Of a DNA stretch of 46,914 nt, positions 37,704 through 45,773 are shown piece by piece. Made by a program: the position numbers and the translations under genes. This DNA is from Rhodospirillaceae bacterium UBA6219 (GTDB lineage: Bacteria > Pseudomonadota > Alphaproteobacteria > Rhodospirillales > Magnetospirillaceae), in NCBI GenBank assembly GCA_002435715.1, contig DISD01000051.1:1-46914 (forward strand), read 5' to 3'. The notes beneath the pieces were generated by a model that saw only the letters and a program-made list of their open reading frames with translations, was not told the DNA's origin and searched no databases. Position 1 is the stretch's first letter. Each line of letters begins with the position of its first letter.

Positions 37704-38913
37704 ACATCTTGACCAGGGAACAGGTGCTTTCGGCCAAGGGCTTGTAGGCCTCGTCGCCGGGAATGGTGCGCAGGATGTTGAAATAATCCCAAGTGCCCTT
37801 GGATTCGGCCGGGCTTTTCACCTGGGCCAGATACATGTCGTGGACCATGCGGCCATCGGCGCGGATATGACCGTTCTGGGCGAAGAAATCGTTGATGGGC
37901 AGGCTGCGGATCTTGGCTGCCACGGCGACGCCCTCATCCGTTCCCGCCGCTTGCACCGAGCGCAGGTAATGCAGCACCGACGAATAAACCCCGGCCTGGA
38001 TGGTGGTCGGCATCTTGCCGTTCATCTTTTCGCCGAAACGTTTGGCGAAGGCGCGGCTGGCCTCGTCGCGGTTCCAGTAATAGCCGGTGGTCAGCAACAT
38101 GCCCTGGGCGTTGTTCAGACCCAGGGAATGAATGTCGGTGATGAACACCATCAACCCGGCCAGCGATTGCCCACCTTGGGTCAGGCCGAATTCCTTGGCC
38201 TGCTTGATGGCGTTGATGGTGTCGGAACCGGCATTGGCCAGACCGACGATCTTGGCTTGCGAGCCTTGCGCCTGCAAAAGGAAGGACGAGAAATCGGGAT
38301 TGGGGAAGGGATGGCGCAAAGTCCCCTTGACGGTCCCGCCATTGGCCTTGACCACCTTGCTGGTCTGCGCCTCGAGATCATGACCGAAGGCATAATCGGC
38401 GCTCAGGATGAACCAGCTATCCCCCCCTTGTTTGGTCACCGCATAGCCGGTGCCCACCGCCATGGCATGGGAATCGAAGGCCCAGTGGAACCCCAAGGGG
38501 GCGCATTTGTCGTTGGTCAGAACGGTGGAACCGGCACCGGAATTGATGTCGATCCGACCCTTTTCCCGCGAGACTTCGCGCACCGCCATGGCCGGGGCCG
38601 AGGTGACCAGATCGAAAGTGGCGTCCACCTGTTCGTTGTCGTACCACTTGCGCACCGTGCTGGACGCGATGTCGGCCTTGTTCTGGTGGTCGGCGAAAAC
38701 CATTTCCACCGTGCGGCCGTTGATCTTGCCGCCGAAATCCTCGATGGCCATTTGGGCGGCGGTGACCGATCCCCGCCCGGCCAAGTCGGAATAGGTTCCC
38801 GACAGATCGGTCAGAACCCCGATCTTGACCTTGCCATCGCTGAACTGAGCCTGTGCCGGCAGGGCCAAAGCCATGCCCAGCGACAAGCCGGTGATCAACA
38901 CATTCTTTTGCAT
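37702..38913 (-). CDS. branched-chain-type solute-binding protein
   Basis: The 403-residue protein has a signal peptide (MQKNVLITGLSLGMALALPAQAQ, cleavage near AQA) and the LivK-type type-1 periplasmic fold: VKIGVLTDLSGTYSDLAGRG, VEMVFADHQNKADIA and SDTINAIKQAKEFGL. Such proteins in alphaproteobacteria often bind aromatic or alicyclic carboxylates. Its permease and ATPase genes are not in the window. A GGAAT-N3-TTTCC palindrome lies upstream at 39002-39016. Start ATG 38913. Confidence 0.88.
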   Translation of the reverse strand: MQKNVLITGLSLGMALALPAQAQFSDGKVKIGVLTDLSGTYSDLAGRGSVTAAQMAIEDFGGKINGRTVEMVFADHQNKADIASSTVRKWYDNEQVDATFDLVTSAPAMAVREVSREKGRIDINSGAGSTVLTNDKCAPLGFHWAFDSHAMAVGTGYAVTKQGGDSWFILSADYAFGHDLEAQTSKVVKANGGTVKGTLRHPFPNPDFSSFLLQAQGSQAKIVGLANAGSDTINAIKQAKEFGLTQGGQSLAGLMVFITDIHSLGLNNAQGMLLTTGYYWNRDEASRAFAKRFGEKMNGKMPTTIQAGVYSSVLHYLRSVQAAGTDEGVAVAAKIRSLPINDFFAQNGHIRADGRMVHDMYLAQVKSPAESKGTWDYFNILRTIPGDEAYKPLAESTCSLVKM

Positions 38914-39051
38914 CTTCAACTCCCTGTTTGGTTCGATATGCGGGCGAGCCGTCGGGGTCTTGTCGCCCCGTGAGGTCTCGCGCCTTGGAAAGGCTATGTG
39001 TCGGAATTTATTTCCGCACAAAGCCCAAGCTCCGCCTTCACCCCTTGCGGA
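38914..39051 (-). promoter_or_regulatory. control region of the binding protein with GGAAT-type operator
   Basis: CGGAAT-TTA-TTTCCG at 39002-39016 is a palindrome with one mismatched pair. It resembles the motifs at 39851-39863 and 42045-42057. No clear -35/-10 was fixed. Confidence 0.55.
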
Positions 39052-39828
39052 TTAGCGATGGCGGAAATTCGGCGAACGCTTCTCGGCAAAGGCGACCATG
39101 CCTTCACGGCGGTCTTCGACGGCGAAGGTGGATTGGAATACCCGGCGTTCGAACTTGATGCCCTGGGTCAGGGTGGTTTCGAAAGCGGCGTTGACGGTTT
39201 CCTTGGCCATCAGCACCACCGGGCGGCTGAGGCTGGCGATCTTGGCGGCTGCCGCCAAGGCTTCATCCAGCAGTTTGTCGGCGGCGACGACCCGGGAAAC
39301 CAACCCCGAGCGTTCGGCTTCGGCGGCGTCCATCAACCGGCCGGTCAGGCACAATTCCATAGCCTTGGCCTTGCCGACGGCACGCGGCAAACGTTGGGTG
39401 CCGCCGGCCCCGGGAATGGTGCCGATAGTGATTTCCGGCTGGCCGAATTTGGCATTGTCGGCGGCGAGGATGAAATCGCACATCATCGCCACTTCACAAC
39501 CGCCGCCCAGGGCATAACCGGCCACCGCGGCGATGACCGGCTTACGACAGGTGGTGATCCGCTCCCAACCATTGGTGATGAAGTCTTCCAGATAGGTCGA
39601 GACGAATTGACGGTCCAGCATCTCCTTGATGTCGGCGCCGGCGGCGAACGCCTTGTCCGAACCGGTCAGCACGACGGCGCCGATCGCCGGATCGGCCTCG
39701 AAACCGTCCAAGGCCCGGCCCAGTTCACGGATCAACTGAAGACAAAGCGCGTTCAGCGCCTTGGGGCGATTAAGGGTGATCAAGCCGACCGAGCCACGGG
39801 TCTCGGTCATGATGGTTTCATACGTCAT
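39052..39828 (-). CDS. enoyl-CoA hydratase/isomerase-family protein, possible BadK
   Basis: The 258-residue crotonase has LITLNRPKALNALC, FAAGADIKEMLDRQ (oxyanion strand), KPVIAAVAGYALGGGCEVAMMCD, GQPEITIGTIPGAGGTQRLPRAVGK, and both catalytic-type Glu positions (GGGCEVAMM and GQPEIT). It could be cyclohex-1-enecarboxyl-CoA hydratase (BadK), the step missing between AliB and BadH in this cluster, or an ordinary 2-enoyl-CoA hydratase. ATG 39828 is preceded by GGGAGG. It is separated from the IclR gene by a long palindrome at 39838-39876. Confidence 0.85.
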   Translation of the reverse strand: MTYETIMTETRGSVGLITLNRPKALNALCLQLIRELGRALDGFEADPAIGAVVLTGSDKAFAAGADIKEMLDRQFVSTYLEDFITNGWERITTCRKPVIAAVAGYALGGGCEVAMMCDFILAADNAKFGQPEITIGTIPGAGGTQRLPRAVGKAKAMELCLTGRLMDAAEAERSGLVSRVVAADKLLDEALAAAAKIASLSRPVVLMAKETVNAAFETTLTQGIKFERRVFQSTFAVEDRREGMVAFAEKRSPNFRHR

Positions 39829-39837
39829 GGATAGCCT

Positions 39838-39876
39838 CCCGATCATATGCGGAATATTATTCTGCATATGATCGGG
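39838..39876. promoter_or_regulatory. 39-bp palindrome, candidate IclR operator/control site
   Basis: CCCGATCATATGC (39838-39850) pairs perfectly with GCATATGATCGGG (39864-39876); the centre GGAAT-ATT-ATTCT repeats the GGAAT-N3-ATTCC motif found at two other promoters. The site abuts the ribosome site of the crotonase gene and the end of the IclR gene. It could bind a dimeric regulator or fold in RNA to affect translation. Confidence 0.65.
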
Positions 39877-39900
39877 AGTCCAGCTTTCCCTGGCACCACG

Positions 39901-40713
39901 TCACTTCTGGCGCAGGCTCTGCACCTGTCGCGCCATCTCCACCAGACGCGGGCCGATTTCGTTCTTCAGCCAGTCACGGGACAGATGATAGGACGGCCCG
40001 CCGAAACTGAAAGCCAGGGCCGGTTCCATCCCCCTGGGATCGGCGGGAAGCGGTACTCCCACCGACGACACATCGGCCACCCATTCGCCCACATTCAGAC
40101 AAAATCCTTGGGTCCGCACTTCGTCGACGGCGCGCAGAATGCCATCTTCGATCCGCGGCCAAAGGCGCGGGTCATAGTCGTGGCGTACTTGCTGCAGCAG
40201 GGAAAGCCGTTCGGCGGCCGGCAAGCCGGCCAGATAGGCCCGCCCCATGGCAGACCGGGCCATGGACAATTGCGAGCCGACATCCAGGCGCAGGGAAACC
40301 GCCCCTCCTCCTCGGGCCGCGGCCACATAGACCATCTTGCGGCCAACCTTGCCCCCCAGCCCCACAAGGCCGTTATCCCCCACGGATCGGGCCAATTCCT
40401 CCATCAACGGCATGGCCACCCGTCGGGCCACCAGGGAATTCAGGCACCCGTTGCCCATGCCGAACACCGCCAATCCCAGCCGGTATTTGCCGATTTCCTC
40501 CACATAATGCAGATAGCCCAACAAGCTGAGCGTATAGGTCAGACGCGAGACGGTGGAATTGGGCAGACCGGTGCGCAGGGCCAGGTCCTGGTTGCCCAAT
40601 ACCGTGTCACCCGAGTGAAAGCAGCGCAGCATGTCCAGGCCCCGCGCCAGGGGAACGACCTGGTCGCCGTCGGCGGCGGGCTCATCGGACAAAGGATTGA
40701 CAGGATCGGACAT
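39901..40713 (-). CDS. IclR-family regulator 2
   Basis: The 270-residue protein has the winged helix LARGLDMLRCFHSGDTVLGNQDLALRTGLPNSTVSRLTYTL (abbreviated GLDMLRCF and GLPNSTVSRLTYTL) and the IclR effector domain (ARSAMGRAYLAGLP, CLNVGEWVADVSSVGVPL). ATG 40713 has GAGGGAG. It is similar in plan to IclR 1. It lies between the crotonase gene and the acyl-CoA dehydrogenase gene and is a good candidate for controlling both and the divergent crotonase-HAD-thiolase operon through the GGAAT-N3-ATTCC sites. Confidence 0.88.
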   Translation of the reverse strand: MSDPVNPLSDEPAADGDQVVPLARGLDMLRCFHSGDTVLGNQDLALRTGLPNSTVSRLTYTLSLLGYLHYVEEIGKYRLGLAVFGMGNGCLNSLVARRVAMPLMEELARSVGDNGLVGLGGKVGRKMVYVAAARGGGAVSLRLDVGSQLSMARSAMGRAYLAGLPAAERLSLLQQVRHDYDPRLWPRIEDGILRAVDEVRTQGFCLNVGEWVADVSSVGVPLPADPRGMEPALAFSFGGPSYHLSRDWLKNEIGPRLVEMARQVQSLRQK

Positions 40714-40795
40714 AAGGCTCCCTCGTGGCGCCATATCTGCACCACGAGGGACCGTAGCGTGCCGAACCGGGATGGTCAATCGACGCCCATCCGGG

Positions 40796-41947
40796 CTAGG
40801 CCTGGTCGCGCAGCATGTTGCGGGCGATGACCAATTGCTGGATTTGGGTGGTGCCTTCGTAGATACGCAACAGCCGGACATCGCGATAGAACCGCTCGAT
40901 GCCGTAATCGGCGATATAGCCGGCACCACCATGCAATTGCACGGCACGGTCGGCGACACGCCCCACCATTTCGGACGCGAACATCTTGCAGCACGCGGCC
41001 TCGGTCGAGACGTTGCGCCCTTCGTCCTTGCGCCGCGCCGCATCCACCACCATGCAGCGGGCGGCATAGGCCTCGGCCTTGGAATCGGCCAGCATGGCCT
41101 GGATCAACTGGAACTCGCCGATGGGTTTGCCGAATTGCTGGCGTTCGCTGGCATAGCGCAAACAATCGCGGATCAGGCGTTCGGCGATACCGACGCAAGC
41201 CGCCGAAATCAACAGACGGCCGCGATCCAGTACCTTCATGGCGGTCTTGAACCCCTGGCCTTCGCGGCCACCGATGACGTTGGCGGCGGGAACCCGACAA
41301 TCGTCGAAGATGACGTCGCAGGTATGCGCCCCCTTTTGCCCCATCTTCTTGTCCGGCTTGCCCAAATGCAGACCCGGCGTGCCGGCCTCGACGATGAAGG
41401 CGCTGATGCCGCCGGCCCCCTTGTCGCTGGGGTCGGTCCGCGCCATCAAGGTGAAGATCGACGCTTCCGGGGCGTTGGTGATGAAACGCTTGGTGCCGTT
41501 GACCACGTAGAAATCTCCGTCCCGGCACGCGGTGGTGCGCAACGAGGCGGCGTCGGAACCGGCATTGGGCTCGGTCAACGCGAAGGACGCGATCATTTCG
41601 CCGGTGGCCAGACGCGGCAGATAAGTGTTTTTCTGGTCGTCCGTGCCGTCGATGATGATGCCCTGGCTGCCGATGCCGTTGTTGGTCGACATGATCGAGC
41701 GAAAGGCCGGCGAGGTCTGGCCGATCTCGAAATTGGCCATCACTTCTTCTTCCACCGTCAGCCCCAGACCGCCGTATTCCTCGGGGATGGACAGGCCGAA
41801 CAAGCCAAGTTCGCGCATTTCGGCGACGATGTCTTCGGGGATGTGGTCGTCCTCGGCCACCCGTTCCTCGTTAGGCACCAGCCGTTCACGCACGAAGCGG
41901 GCAATGGTTTCGAGCAATTGGTTCAAGGTTTCCTGGTCCCTGATCAT
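40796..41947 (-). CDS. acyl-CoA dehydrogenase
   Basis: The 383-residue flavoprotein is of the ordinary acyl-CoA dehydrogenase type: ALTEPNAGSDAASLRT, YVVNGTKRFITNA, RQQFGKPIGEFQLIQAMLADS and the catalytic Glu364 in YEGTTQIQQLVIARNML. It probably oxidises pimeloyl-CoA or a similar thioester for beta-oxidation and passes electrons to ETF. I chose ATG 41947 with GAGAGGAC before it. Divergent from the crotonase gene, with a GGAAT-N3-ATTCC site between. Glutaryl-CoA dehydrogenase is less likely from the motifs. Confidence 0.9.
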   Translation of the reverse strand: MIRDQETLNQLLETIARFVRERLVPNEERVAEDDHIPEDIVAEMRELGLFGLSIPEEYGGLGLTVEEEVMANFEIGQTSPAFRSIMSTNNGIGSQGIIIDGTDDQKNTYLPRLATGEMIASFALTEPNAGSDAASLRTTACRDGDFYVVNGTKRFITNAPEASIFTLMARTDPSDKGAGGISAFIVEAGTPGLHLGKPDKKMGQKGAHTCDVIFDDCRVPAANVIGGREGQGFKTAMKVLDRGRLLISAACVGIAERLIRDCLRYASERQQFGKPIGEFQLIQAMLADSKAEAYAARCMVVDAARRKDEGRNVSTEAACCKMFASEMVGRVADRAVQLHGGAGYIADYGIERFYRDVRLLRIYEGTTQIQQLVIARNMLRDQA

Positions 41948-42044
41948 CGTGTCCTCTCGGCTTGGCTGTGACGTTTCCGCAACGTGGAAAAAATGTTTGC
42001 AAAACGACAGTTCCACGGTTTAGGCTCCGCCGTCAAGAATTTGT

Positions 42045-42057
42045 GGAATTATATTCC
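42045..42057. promoter_or_regulatory. GGAAT-N3-ATTCC operator between divergent beta-oxidation genes
   Basis: GGAAT-TAT-ATTCC is a perfect 5-bp inverted repeat, 18 bp before the crotonase start and 98 bp from the acyl-CoA dehydrogenase start. It is the best of three such sites. Confidence 0.65.
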
Positions 42058-42074
42058 GTTATTTGAGGTGCTCC

Positions 42075-42845
42075 GTGACCACGCTCTTGTTCGACCGCCC
42101 CCAGGACGGCGTCGCCCTGCTCCGCATCAACCGCCCCGAGGCCCGCAACGCCCTGAACCAACAGGTCCGCCGCGAAATGGCCGAGCGGCTGGCTGATTTG
42201 AGCGTCGACCCGACCATTCGCGCCGTGGTGCTGACCGGCAACGACAAGGCCTTTGCCGCTGGCGCCGACCTCAAGGACATGGCCGAGGCTTCGGCCATCG
42301 ACATGATGCTGCGCCAAAATCATCTGTTCTGGGGGGCATTGGCCCGGTTCCCCAAGCCGCTGATCGCCGCCGTCAACGGCTTGGCCTGGGGCGGTGGTTG
42401 CGAATTGGCCATGCATGCCGACATCATCGTCGCCGGTCCCGGCAGCAGCTTCGCTCAGCCCGAAATCAAGGTCGGCATCATGCCCGGAGCCGGCGGCACC
42501 CAGCGCTTGGCCCGCGTCATCGGCAAGCATCGGGCCATGCTGATGGCACTGACCGGACAACCGCTTGACGGCACCCAGGCGGCGGCCGCCGGTCTGGTCA
42601 GCGTCCTGACCGAGGATGCCGCGGTGGTGCCGCGCGCCATCGAAATCGCCGCCACCATCGCCGCCTTGCCGCCTTTGGCCGTGGCCCAGATCAAGGAAGT
42701 TCTGCTGGCGGGCCTTGATGCCCCCTTGGACACCGCCTTGGCCTTGGAACGCAAGGCTTTCCAATTGTTGTTTGCCAGTCGCGACCAGAAAGAAGGCATG
42801 CAGGCCTTCCTGGAAAAGCGCCAAGCGGTTTTCGAAGGACGATAG
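42075..42845 (+). CDS. enoyl-CoA hydratase
   Basis: The 256-residue crotonase has LLRINRPEARNALN, FAAGADLKDMAEA, KPLIAAVNGLAWGGGCELAMHAD and AQPEIKVGIMPGAGGTQRLARVIG with both Glu residues of active hydratases. Start GTG 42075 has a TGAGGTG site 4-5 nt before it. It is followed by the 3-hydroxyacyl-CoA dehydrogenase gene after 3 nt. It probably hydrates the enoyl-CoA from pimeloyl-CoA oxidation; BadK activity is an alternative. Confidence 0.88.
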   Translation: MTTLLFDRPQDGVALLRINRPEARNALNQQVRREMAERLADLSVDPTIRAVVLTGNDKAFAAGADLKDMAEASAIDMMLRQNHLFWGALARFPKPLIAAVNGLAWGGGCELAMHADIIVAGPGSSFAQPEIKVGIMPGAGGTQRLARVIGKHRAMLMALTGQPLDGTQAAAAGLVSVLTEDAAVVPRAIEIAATIAALPPLAVAQIKEVLLAGLDAPLDTALALERKAFQLLFASRDQKEGMQAFLEKRQAVFEGR

Positions 42846-42848
42846 ACC

Positions 42849-44384
42849 ATGGCTTTGGATTCCCTCGCCCCCAACGTCACCATCGGCATCGTCGGCACCG
42901 GCGCCATGGGGCGCGGCATCGCCCAGATCGCCGCTGTCGCCGGTTGCCACGTGCTGCTGTTGGACAATCGTCCCGGCGCTGCCCAGGACGCCCGCGATCA
43001 GGTCGTCGCCATGTTGGCCAAGCTGGTGGAAAAGGCCAAGATCACCGCCGAAGCCGCCGATCACGCGGCCCGTTCTTTGTGTCCGGTGCGTGAAATCACC
43101 GATTTGCGCGATTGCCATCTGGTGATCGAAGCCATCGTCGAGAACATGGACGCCAAGCAAGACTTGGTCCGCCAACTGGAAGCCGTGGTGACCGGCGATT
43201 GTGTCATCGCCTCCAACACCTCGTCCTTGTCGGTCACCGCCATCGCCGCCATCGCCACCCACCCGGAACGGGTGGCCGGGTTCCATTTCTTCAACCCGGT
43301 CCCCTTGATGAAGGTGGTCGAGGTGATCGGCGGCGTGCGCACCGCGCCTTGGGTCATCGACCAATTGTCGGCCCTGGCGACCCGCATGGGCCACCAGCCG
43401 GTGCCCTGTCAGGACAGCCCCGGCTTCGTGGTCAACCACGCCGGACGCGGCTATATCTTGGAAGCCCTGAAGGTGGTGGGCGAAGGTGTCGCCGATTTCG
43501 CCACCGTCGACCGCATCATGCGCGACAGCTGCGGCTTCCGTCTGGGGCCGTTCGAATTGATGGACCTCACCGGCCTCGACGTCACCCATCCGGTGATGGA
43601 ATCCATCTATCGGCAATTCTATGACGAACCGCGCTATCGGCCGTCGCCCATCACCCGACAGCGTCTGGCCGCCGGTCTGCTGGGCCGCAAAAGCGGGTGC
43701 GGATTTTATGATTACGGCAACAAAGCGAAAGCCGGCGCACCGTCGGCCCCGCCGCGATCGCGTCCGCCTTCGGTGTGGGTGGCGCCCGGCGATGGCGGCG
43801 TGCTGGTGGTGTCGCTGCTGCAAGCCTTGGGAATCAACATCGAAAGTGCTGCCGCCCCCTCGGACCAGGCCCTGTGTCTGGTGGCACCTTTGGGCGAGGA
43901 TTGCACCGCCGCCGCCCTGCGCCTGGGCCTGGACCCGCGCCGCACGGTGGCGGTGGACACTTTGCCCGAACTGGGCGGACACCGTACCTTGATGGTCAAT
44001 CCGTTGACCCGCCCCGACATGCGCGACGCCGCCCACGGATTGTTCGCCGAGGATGGTGTCGGCGTCTCGGTGATCAACGATTCTCCCGGCTTCGTGGCCC
44101 AACGCATTCTGGCCGCCATCGTCAATGTCGGCAGCGACATCGCCCAAAGCCGCATCGCCGCGCCGCGCGACATCGACCATGCCGTCACCTTGGGACTGGC
44201 CTATCCCTTCGGCCCCTTGGCCTGGGGCGACAAATTGGGGGCCGAACGCGTATTGCGCAGCCTGAACAGCATGCTGACCCTGACCGGCGACCCCCGTTAC
44301 CGCCCCAGCCCCTGGCTGCGCCGCCGTGCCGGCCTGGGCATCTCGTTGCTGACTGCCGAGAACGAAGGAAACACCCATGATTGA
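42849..44384 (+). CDS. 3-hydroxyacyl-CoA dehydrogenase, PaaH-like two-domain form
   Basis: The 511-residue protein has the NAD motif GTGAMGRGIAQIAA (residues about 16-29), EAIVENMDAKQDL, ASNTSSLSVT, GFHFFNPVPLMKVVEVI (catalytic His in FHFFNP) and a repeated C-terminal dehydrogenase domain with INDSPGFVAQRILAAIVN. The length resembles PaaH/PaaC-type enzymes and not the 280-residue form. A central Pro-rich linker (APPRSRPPS) separates the parts. It overlaps the thiolase gene by 8 nt and oxidises the 3-hydroxyacyl-CoA from the hydratase. Confidence 0.9.
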   Translation: MALDSLAPNVTIGIVGTGAMGRGIAQIAAVAGCHVLLLDNRPGAAQDARDQVVAMLAKLVEKAKITAEAADHAARSLCPVREITDLRDCHLVIEAIVENMDAKQDLVRQLEAVVTGDCVIASNTSSLSVTAIAAIATHPERVAGFHFFNPVPLMKVVEVIGGVRTAPWVIDQLSALATRMGHQPVPCQDSPGFVVNHAGRGYILEALKVVGEGVADFATVDRIMRDSCGFRLGPFELMDLTGLDVTHPVMESIYRQFYDEPRYRPSPITRQRLAAGLLGRKSGCGFYDYGNKAKAGAPSAPPRSRPPSVWVAPGDGGVLVVSLLQALGINIESAAAPSDQALCLVAPLGEDCTAAALRLGLDPRRTVAVDTLPELGGHRTLMVNPLTRPDMRDAAHGLFAEDGVGVSVINDSPGFVAQRILAAIVNVGSDIAQSRIAAPRDIDHAVTLGLAYPFGPLAWGDKLGAERVLRSLNSMLTLTGDPRYRPSPWLRRRAGLGISLLTAENEGNTHD

Positions 44385-45579
44385 CGCTTATCTTTACGAC
44401 GGATTGCGCAGCCCCATCGGCCGTCATGGCGGGGGCTTGGCATCCATCCGCCCCGACGACATGGCGGCGACGCTGATCCGGGCCGTCCTCGACCGTTCGC
44501 CTTTCACCGCCGATCAGGTTGAAGACGTGGTCTTGGGCAACACCACCCAATCGGGCGAGGACAGCCGCAACGTCGCCCGGCATGCCGCCTTGCTGGCCGG
44601 CCTGCCGGTGGACGTGGCGGGCCAAACCGTCAACCGTCTGTGCGGCTCGGGGCTGGCGGCGGCCATCGACGCCGCCCGCGCCATTCGCTGTGGCGACGGA
44701 TCGGTTTACATCGCCGGCGGCGTCGAAAGCATGACCCGCGCCCCCTTCATCCTGGGCAAGTCGGAACAGGCCTGGGGCCGCGACGGACGCATCTTCGACA
44801 GCACCATCGGCGTGCGCTTCCCCAATTCCCGTCTGGTGGCGGAATTCGGCAACCATTCCATGCCGGAAACCGCCGACAACGTGGCCGCCGATCTGGGTTT
44901 GCGGCGCGAGGATTGCGACCTGTTCGCCGCCGCATCGCAGCGCAAATACGCCGCTGCCAAACAAGCCGGTTTCTTCGACGGTGAAATCCATCCGCTGACC
45001 ATCCCTGGTCGCAAGGGCGACACCACGGTGTCGGCCGACGAACATCCACGCGCCGAAACCAATGTGGAATCGCTGGCCAAGCTGAAGCCGCTTTTCGCCG
45101 GTGGGGTGGTCACCGCCGGCAACGCCTCGGGGATCAATGACGGGGCTTGCGCCCTGGTCATGGGTAACCTTCAGGTCGGCCAAGCCGCCGGGGCCAAGCC
45201 CATGGCCCGTATCCTTTCCGTTGCCGTCGCCGGAATCGCCCCCCGTGTCATGGGTCTGGGACCGGTGCCGGCCTGCCGCAAGGCGCTGAACCGCGCCGGT
45301 CTGTCCCTGGCCGACATGGATCTGATCGAAATCAACGAAGCCTTCGCCGCCCAGGTGCTGGGCTGCTTGAAATTGCTGAATCTGTCGGCCGATGACAGCC
45401 GCCTCAACCCTAATGGCGGCGCCATCGCCATCGGTCACCCCCTGGGATGCTCGGGGGCCCGCCTGCTGCTGACCGCCGCCCGCCACCTGCGCAACACCAA
45501 TGGTCGTTACGCGCTGGTCAGCCTGTGCATCGGGGTCGGCCACGGCATCGCCATGGTCATCGAGAACGTCAAAGAATAA
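44377..45579 (+). CDS. acetyl-CoA acyltransferase (thiolase)
   Basis: The 400-residue thiolase has the active Cys in TVNRLCGSGLAAAI (near residue 90), the second-site NEAFAAQVLG, GGAIAIGHPLGCSGARLL and the final SLCIGVGHGIAMVIE with C-G-G replaced by C-I-G-V-G. It resembles 3-oxoadipyl-CoA/beta-ketoadipyl thiolases and cleaves 3-ketopimeloyl-CoA to glutaryl-CoA and acetyl-CoA in the likely pathway. It ends the crotonase-HAD-thiolase operon. Confidence 0.9.
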   Translation: MIDAYLYDGLRSPIGRHGGGLASIRPDDMAATLIRAVLDRSPFTADQVEDVVLGNTTQSGEDSRNVARHAALLAGLPVDVAGQTVNRLCGSGLAAAIDAARAIRCGDGSVYIAGGVESMTRAPFILGKSEQAWGRDGRIFDSTIGVRFPNSRLVAEFGNHSMPETADNVAADLGLRREDCDLFAAASQRKYAAAKQAGFFDGEIHPLTIPGRKGDTTVSADEHPRAETNVESLAKLKPLFAGGVVTAGNASGINDGACALVMGNLQVGQAAGAKPMARILSVAVAGIAPRVMGLGPVPACRKALNRAGLSLADMDLIEINEAFAAQVLGCLKLLNLSADDSRLNPNGGAIAIGHPLGCSGARLLLTAARHLRNTNGRYALVSLCIGVGHGIAMVIENVKE

Positions 45580-45773
45580 TCAGAAGTTTCGTTCAGAACA
45601 TCTTCGTCGCGGTCGAAAGCGTCAGGTGTTCTCGTAACCGTGTCTACGGCTGTCCATCGGCTCTTCCGACAGCCGGGGCCGGCCCTGAATTCAGGGCCGG
45701 TTCATCCCATCAGAGCCGCACTTGGGACCAGGAGCAATCCTGGTCCCCTCTTTCCATAAACAAGAGGCGCAGC
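45580..45773 (+). terminator. hairpin-rich gap between thiolase and ETF-QO genes
   Basis: Three stems are seen: GGCTGTC/GACAGCC (45648-45654/45668-45674), the perfect 22-bp palindrome at 45679-45700, and GGGACCAGGA/TCCTGGTCCC (45724-45733/45738-45747) followed by CTCTTTCC. One or more should stop thiolase transcripts. The promoter of the next gene is probably within the gap but is not clear. Confidence 0.6.
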
